From: Microplitis mediator
Taxonomy: Eukaryota; Arthropoda; Insecta; Hymenoptera; Braconidae
NCBI RefSeq assembly: GCF_029852145.1
Contig: NC_079970.1
Location: forward strand, 17,835,831 to 17,899,830
Length of the DNA: 64,000 bases
Direction of reading: 5' to 3'
Shown one piece after another: positions 59,161 through 64,000 of the stretch; within the stretch, counting starts at the first letter, position 1, and each line of letters opens with the position of its first letter. A program made the position numbers and the translations under genes. The notes beneath the pieces were generated by a model that saw only the letters and a list, made by a program, of their open reading frames with translations, was not told the origin of the DNA and did not search any database.

Positions 59161-60224
59161 CATATGTAAAATTAAAATAATTTATTTAATATAATTACAT
59201 ATATGAATAAAAAAAAAATTAATATAAAAGTTGAAAATGACTTATTAGAAAGTTATATAATTTTTAATCCGTTTTCGGATATTTAGCTGTAGAAACTAAA
59301 AAAATTTTAATATAGTCTACTATAGTTTAATGATTTTTGATAATATAAGAGTACATAATATAAGTATGAAAAAATTTAAAATAAACGATATTTTTATTTT
59401 TTTATTTTCAAGTAAATATAGTAAAAATGATTATATATCAATAAAACGTATATAAAATATAATAAATATGATTAGAATTTATTTGAGAAGTAGTTAACTA
59501 TTTAATTAAAAATGCCAAATAATTAAAACAAAAAATATTTATTTAGTTAATTTAAAAAAAAAAAAAAATTAATAATAATCTGCTAGTGATATAAATATAA
59601 AAATGTTTCAAGTATTAACAGGTAATTTAGATGCAGGGAGACATCGTAGTATCTGCCGTGACCGAGGCAGCTGTTAGTTAGTTGAAAAACCCGATATTTT
59701 TTCACGCCGGCTCGTACTAGTATGAAAGAGTAGTCAGTTGAAGCGGCTCGAGTAAGAGCTGACAAATACTGACTACGGCAAGTTGTATACTATTAACGTA
59801 ACACTACCACGGGTCGATGTCTATGACTGAATGACTCTTTATGTGGTAAATCGCTATGGCGTTTATATAATATTATGTATAACTTTAAAGAAGTATACAA
59901 ATATGAAACTGAGTATTGACTTACTTGTTTCCGAGCAAGAATAAAATATCACGTTTACGTGTATAAAAATCAAGTCGCTTTGATAAAAAAATATCTAGCG
60001 AGAGTAATAATATAAAAATTGAGAGGATGTTTGAAAAATAAAATTATTATTCAATATTGTGAATAAATAATGTAGATTCAAAAATTTTAAAGTGTTGATT
60101 AAAGCAAATGCTTACAAACAGCACCGTTTTAACAACAGATAGGATTTTTTAAAGACTATCATGTATGTATAAAACGAAAGAGGAGTAATTCTAATGTTTT
60201 ATAAAAATAAAACAAATATGAAGC
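59161..60224 (+). other. Probable rDNA spacer / 5' external transcribed spacer
   Basis: This lies directly upstream of the 18S start. A less AT-rich patch at 59620-59860 would fit a promoter or spacer element, but no RNA polymerase I promoter can be recognised by sequence alone. If this 18S is a dispersed copy, the spacer may be unrelated DNA. Confidence 0.3.
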
Positions 60225-60916
60225 TCCCTGGTTGATCCTGCCAGTAGTCATATGCTTGTCTCAAAGATTAAGCCATGCATGTCTCAGTACATGCCGTATT
60301 AAGGTGAAACCGCGAATGGCTCATTAAATCAGTTATGGTTCCTTAGATCGTACCCACATTTACTTGGATAACTGTGGTAATTCTAGAGCTAATACATGCA
60401 AACCAGAGTTCCGACCAGAGATGGAAGGAACGCTTTTATTAGATCAAAACCAATCGGTGGCTTGTCCATCGTTACTTTTGGTGACTCTGAATAACTTTCT
60501 GCTGATCGTATGGTCTAGTACCGACGACGAATCTTTCAAATGTCTGCCTTATCAACTGTCGATGGTAGGTTCTGCGCCTACCATGGTTGTAACGGGTAAC
60601 GGGGAATCAGGGTTCGATTCCGGAGAGGGAGCCTGAGAAACGGCTACCACATCCAAGGAAGGCAGCAGGCGCGCAAATTACCCACTCCCGGCACGGGGAG
60701 GTAGTGACGAAAAATAACGATACGGGACTCATTCGAGGCCCCGTAATCGGAATGAATACACTTTAAATCCTTTAATGAGGATCCATTGGAGGGCAAGTCT
60801 GGTGCCAGCAGCCGCGGTAATTCCAGCTCCAATAGCGTATATTAAAGTTGTTGCGGTTAAAAAGCTCGTAGTTGAATCTGTGTTTCATACTGTTGGTTCA
60901 TCGCTCGCGGTGTTAA
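60225..60916 (+). rRNA. 18S rRNA gene, 5' part
   Basis: Begins with the conserved CCTGGTTGATCCTGCCAGTA and contains further universal blocks: GGTAATTCTAGAGCTAATAC, GGGTTCGATTCCGGAGAGGG and GCCAGCAGCCGCGGTAATTC (530 loop). About 692 nt are present before the gene is interrupted inside the V4 region at TGTTAA. No obvious degeneration is seen in this part. The insertion is expected to prevent a normal 18S from this copy; other rDNA units would supply the ribosome. Confidence 0.97.
60913..60916. repeat. TTAA target-site duplication (left)
   Basis: TTAA belongs to the native 18S sequence GGTGTTAACTGACATG and reappears at 63707-63710, flanking the insertion. Removing the element and one TTAA restores an uninterrupted 18S. 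Confidence 0.9.
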
Positions 60917-60956
60917 GGGGTTAGGGGTACTCAGGGGTATGAAAAAATGATGATTT

Positions 60957-61513
60957 TCAATAATTTTTTTTTTGTAGTTAATTACTTTATTTGACAAAAA
61001 TAAAAACATAGCTTTATTAGAACACGTTTCGATTTGACTTCACGAAAATTTCAAAAAAAAAAATTAATAATTCAAAAAGTTATCGCTGTTTTTGTAGAGC
61101 CCGTTCCTCCCGAAGTCCTTTGCGGTGATCATCATAAGTCCTTGGAGATTCATCTAAAATCAATCGGACAAGAAAAATTAGTTTTATTAATAGATAATCT
61201 TGTGCCTGATCGAAGCTTTTTTTTTTTTTTTCGAAATTAACAAAATGGCGGCCTCAGGAAATTTTTTTCAAATTTTCGAGAAAAAAACCGACAGTTTATT
61301 GTTAAAAAAAAATCGAAATTTTGAAAAAAAAAAAAAATCCTTCGATCAGGCACGAGTTTTTAATGTATTTCAAAAGTACAATAAATTTTATTGAAATCTA
61401 CCGAGCAGTTTTTAAGTTACAGTGATCACCAGTTCAGAAAACATAGTTTTGAGAAAAACGCATTTAAAGTTTTGCTATGGATTTATGTCGAATTATAAGA
61501 ATTATTTAATAAC
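60957..61513. other. Non-coding right part of the rDNA transposon
   Basis: Between the left terminal repeat and the transposase stop. It holds long A and T runs, and GTGCCTGATCGAAG (61201) pairs with CTTCGATCAGGCAC (61340), an internal hairpin. A minus-strand AATAAA lies at about 61387-61392 and is the likely poly(A) signal. The frames at 61034 and 61200 lack domains. Confidence 0.5.
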
Positions 61514-63268
61514 TTACACTGAGTCATCTATTCCTGGACCATATAATAGCTCTTCAGCCGACATAGCAGCTTCCAAAATATCGATTTGCTGGTGCCTACG
61601 TTGCAATCGACCTTCTCGGGTGTTATCATTAGCGCGCTTATCTGCTACTTTGATACGTGCAGCATCCATTCTTTCTGCATACCGATGAGAATTAGGCCCA
61701 CAATTAAGTCCTAGTGTATTCATCAAGACTAATAATGAATTTATACCCTCATTAAATATACACATAGCAACGTATGCAGCTATTTGTACGATAGTAAAAC
61801 TAGTATTTACCGTTTTTGGGCATATTTTCCATACTAGTTGGTTAAAGCTTTCATTATTATTCTGATTGAATCCACCTACACATCTTGAAAGTAAATTTTC
61901 ATTACTAAGATCTTCGTATATAGGCTTGATAGCTTTTAAAACATCAGAAGGTAAAGGAGAATAATCGTGAGAAAAGGTATCAAGCTCTCCTCTTGCTTCA
62001 GCGCGCTGGTAAGAGCACCAAGATTCTTCGCCTTTTGGACACATATCATGATTCGGTTTTTCATCACTCGAGCCGTAGTGATAAAAGGTTGCCATTATAG
62101 CAGATTTCATATTTTCAATAGAATCACAATGCCGGCGTATTGCTAAACCATAGTACACAGTTAGTTTGTCTATTAATTTTCCTGTGAGCTTACCTCGACC
62201 ACCAAGACCTTTTTGTTTACTCTTCAGCGTACGTAATCGACTCCCCATCCGCTTTTGGACATGCCCTATACATTCCTTTTTATTTACAGTTGTATTTTCG
62301 TAAGGATCTGATTTTATAATTCCTGAATAGGTCTTGGAGTCACCATCACCAATATAGTTGGCATACTTAACTCCATATTTAGTTTCAGAATACGAAAACA
62401 TTTCGACCATCGCATCCACCTCCATTTTCCCAGAAGACCCTTGATGATTAGCAGAACACACATCTTCATGCGATTGATACCATTCCTCGAACTCAACAGT
62501 ATTTGTTTTTTTTTTCCAATACTCACATAGCTTACAATATGCACTTTTAATGTTTATGTCAAGAATCTTTCCAGTAAAATAGCCAATTATAGAAGAAACT
62601 CCAAATGACGATGTATATCCCCGTTTTTGCCAGGTTCCATCTCCCGATACAGTTAGATGATTTATATCTTCATTTTCAGTTGTTGGCATTGCTTGCTTTT
62701 CTTCATTCACAGCTTTCGTCATGAAGGTTTCTGCGACGGCTTTACTACAATTCAAAATCTGTTTCAGTAAAATTGTATGCGTAGATTTATCTAAAAAAGA
62801 CGGCATGTCCATCAGGCCGCAAAACTTGCACAATCCTTCGTATCCTATTCCTAGTATTCTCATTACAAAAATGAAACGTCTGTTTATTTCATAAGAATGC
62901 CCAACGAAAGAACAGGAAGGAATATATTCATTTCCACAGTTATTACATGCAACTACAATTTTGAATCCCAGCCCACGTGTACTTGCTGTTTGAAACACTA
63001 CATTTCCATCACATTTTTTACATTTTATAAGAGCAGAAATTGCAGTGAATACCTGAATAAAATTTATTATTCGAAATTCAGTACTGCTGTCTTCAGGTAC
63101 ATCATCTTCAGTGTTTTGTTTTAATTTTTTAGAAGATGTACTCTGAATACTTTCATCACGTTCGGCTGTTTTCGGATTAAAAACATTCTTTCTTTTGACT
63201 GAACGCGACTTATTAATTTTTTCAGAACTCCGAAGTTCTCTTGAAACCTTTCTAGAATCACGTCCCAT
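61514..63268 (-). CDS. Transposase, Kolobok/Mutator-like DDE family
   Basis: 584 residues, single exon, no stop or frameshift; the ATG is in the strong context ACCATGG. The N-terminus (1-60) is Lys/Arg/Ser-rich, as in nuclear-localisation regions. Residues 83-111 form a C-x2-C ... C-x2-C zinc ribbon (CKKC, CNNC). The core opens with VSGDGTWQKRG (Asp210), followed by KLCEYWKKK with cysteines 245 and 248, YIGDGDSKTYSG (Asp308/Asp310), ECIGHVQKR (C-x2-H, 333-336) and NNNESFNQLVW (Glu473). I read Asp210, Asp308 or 310 and Glu473 as the catalytic triad. The DGTW...GDGDS...NESFN signature matches proteins annotated as Mutator-like transposase domain in insects and cnidarians, as I recall. The TTAA target argues for Kolobok. 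Role: cuts the terminal repeats and inserts at TTAA. The family call is inference; transposase is near certain. Confidence 0.85.
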   Translation of the reverse strand: MGRDSRKVSRELRSSEKINKSRSVKRKNVFNPKTAERDESIQSTSSKKLKQNTEDDVPEDSSTEFRIINFIQVFTAISALIKCKKCDGNVVFQTASTRGLGFKIVVACNNCGNEYIPSCSFVGHSYEINRRFIFVMRILGIGYEGLCKFCGLMDMPSFLDKSTHTILLKQILNCSKAVAETFMTKAVNEEKQAMPTTENEDINHLTVSGDGTWQKRGYTSSFGVSSIIGYFTGKILDINIKSAYCKLCEYWKKKTNTVEFEEWYQSHEDVCSANHQGSSGKMEVDAMVEMFSYSETKYGVKYANYIGDGDSKTYSGIIKSDPYENTTVNKKECIGHVQKRMGSRLRTLKSKQKGLGGRGKLTGKLIDKLTVYYGLAIRRHCDSIENMKSAIMATFYHYGSSDEKPNHDMCPKGEESWCSYQRAEARGELDTFSHDYSPLPSDVLKAIKPIYEDLSNENLLSRCVGGFNQNNNESFNQLVWKICPKTVNTSFTIVQIAAYVAMCIFNEGINSLLVLMNTLGLNCGPNSHRYAERMDAARIKVADKRANDNTREGRLQRRHQQIDILEAAMSAEELLYGPGIDDSV

Positions 63269-63406
63269 GGTTAATAATTTAATTCACTTGAGAAATAATT
63301 TATCACAAAACTATCGACTGATCAGTGCAACGACTACAGGTATACTGGCAACCAAAAATTATTTTTCAGTTCTTGTACTACCTACAAATTGTGAATATAT
63401 GTAGAA

Positions 63407-63407
<1 letters not shown>

Positions 63408-63450
<43 letters not shown>
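63408..63450. repeat. (TA)n microsatellite
   Basis: About 20 uninterrupted TA pairs upstream of the transposase gene, inside the transposon. Likely to vary in length between copies. Confidence 0.9.
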
Positions 63451-63455
<5 letters not shown>

Positions 63456-63706
63456 TAAATACATTAAAATGGGGAGATATTCATGACAATGAAACCCGAA
63501 AAGTCGGTTGCTTGCAGCTGTTTCTAGCTACCTGCTCTCGAATGCCACGTAGCACCCGAGCGTCCTTTGGTCATTGTTAAATAACTCGAAAAGAATTTGT
63601 CGGATTCACTTCAAATTTTCACACAATATTTTTAAAATATTATACTTTAAGAAAATGCAAAAAAAAAAAAATCGATTTTTTGAAAATTCTGACTACCCCT
63701 AACCCC

Positions 63707-63710
63707 TTAA
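63707..63710. repeat. TTAA target-site duplication (right)
   Basis: Directly follows the right terminal repeat (ACCCCTAACCCC) and precedes CTGACATG of the 18S gene. Confidence 0.9.
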
Positions 63711-64000
63711 CTGACATGTTATGGAACGTCCTACCGGTGGATTTAGCTAAGGTCAAACTTGGCGGTCCAATTTAATCCTATCGCGGTGCTCTTAATTGAG
63801 TGTCGAGGTAGGCCGGTACGTTTACTTTGAACAAATTAGAGTGCTTAAAGCAGGCTTATTTCGCCTGAATACTGTGTGCATGGAATAATAGAATAGGACC
63901 TCGGTTCTATTTTGTTGGTTTTCGGAATACCGAGGTAATGATTAATAGGGACAGATGGGGGCATTCGTATTGCGACGTTAGAGGTGAAATTCTTGGATCG
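63711..64000 (+). rRNA. 18S rRNA gene, continuation after the transposon
   Basis: Resumes exactly where the 5' part stopped: CTGACATGTTATGGAACGTC, then TTTACTTTGAACAAATTAGA and GAGGTGAAATTCTTGGATCG, all conserved eukaryotic 18S blocks. The gene is cut by the end of the window. About 982 nt of 18S are present in total. Confidence 0.97.

Larger units (their letters stand above)
60917..63706 (-). mobile_element. Complete TTAA-target DNA transposon inserted in 18S rDNA
   Basis: 2790 bp with 18-bp terminal inverted repeats differing at one base: left GGGGTTAGGGGTACTCAG, right (inverted) GGGGTTAGGGGTAGTCAG. It is flanked by TTAA on both sides. It carries one intact transposase gene (61514-63268, minus strand) and a TA microsatellite at about 63408-63450. 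TTAA duplications are known for piggyBac and Kolobok superfamilies; the transposase does not look like piggyBac. The intact ORF, matching ends and perfect target duplication indicate a recent, possibly active copy. Confidence 0.92.

Noticed and set aside
60364..60832. Open frames on both strands within 18S rRNA
   Set aside because: The underlying sequence is conserved rRNA.
60913..63710. Reading the rDNA insertion as a Pokey-like piggyBac element
   Set aside because: The TTAA target fits, but the protein shows DGTW, GDGDS and NESFN motifs with a front zinc ribbon rather than the piggyBac arrangement with a C-terminal cysteine-rich finger.
36..64000. CRISPR arrays, operons, ribosome binding sites or bacterial origins
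   Set aside because: Spliced CTR9, 18S rRNA and base composition show eukaryotic nuclear DNA; no regularly spaced direct repeats with unique spacers were seen.

Overview
This window looks like AT-rich nuclear DNA of an insect, most likely a parasitoid wasp (Hymenoptera, probably Braconidae). That rests on three things: a spliced CTR9 gene, a single-exon ankyrin-repeat gene with a PRANC-like C-terminus (a type known from parasitoid wasps and their Wolbachia), and an arthropod-type 18S rRNA gene at the right edge. The species call is inference. Two host-type protein genes are well supported; nearly everything else is transposon debris, small inverted-repeat elements and unassigned AT-rich DNA.

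Layout. 0-4.2 kb: a 3' stump of a non-LTR retrotransposon (minus strand, broken by two later insertions), then the ANK-PRANC gene (2711-4063, plus). 4.2-46 kb: no convincing host gene; many non-autonomous inverted-repeat elements, several nested. The most unusual are chains of small GC-richer palindromic modules joined at a shared TAGTATA junction (18.2, 20.5, 23.2-24.3 and 37.7-38.2 kb, with a related one at 54.8-55.3 kb). A second retrotransposon remnant lies at 31.35-31.89 kb. 46-47.4 kb: four alternately inverted copies of one repeat. 48.2-52.35 kb: CTR9 on the minus strand in three visible exons (about 1162 residues), ending in a long Arg-Ser tract. 54.0-54.85 kb: a rearranged partial duplicate of the CTR9 5' end, a pseudogene lacking exon 2. 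54.85-55.31 kb: a palindromic element carrying a second inverted-repeat element with outward-facing tRNA-like ends. 56.7-57.57 kb: another copy of the dispersed CGGGAAGTT repeat, with a 99-bp tandem array inside.

Right edge. 18S rRNA starts near 60225 and is interrupted after about 692 nt by a complete 2790-bp DNA transposon (60917-63706) flanked by TTAA duplications. It encodes an intact 584-residue transposase with a DDE-type motif set. The 18S gene resumes at 63711 and runs off the window. The TTAA target and non-piggyBac transposase point to a Kolobok or Mutator-like group. This is the strongest candidate for something new here: a DNA transposon sitting in the 18S gene.

Coordinates of genes, splice junctions and the rDNA element were read base by base. 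Edges of small repeats are usually good to a few bases, and to about 10-20 bases where stated as approximate. No database search was possible.
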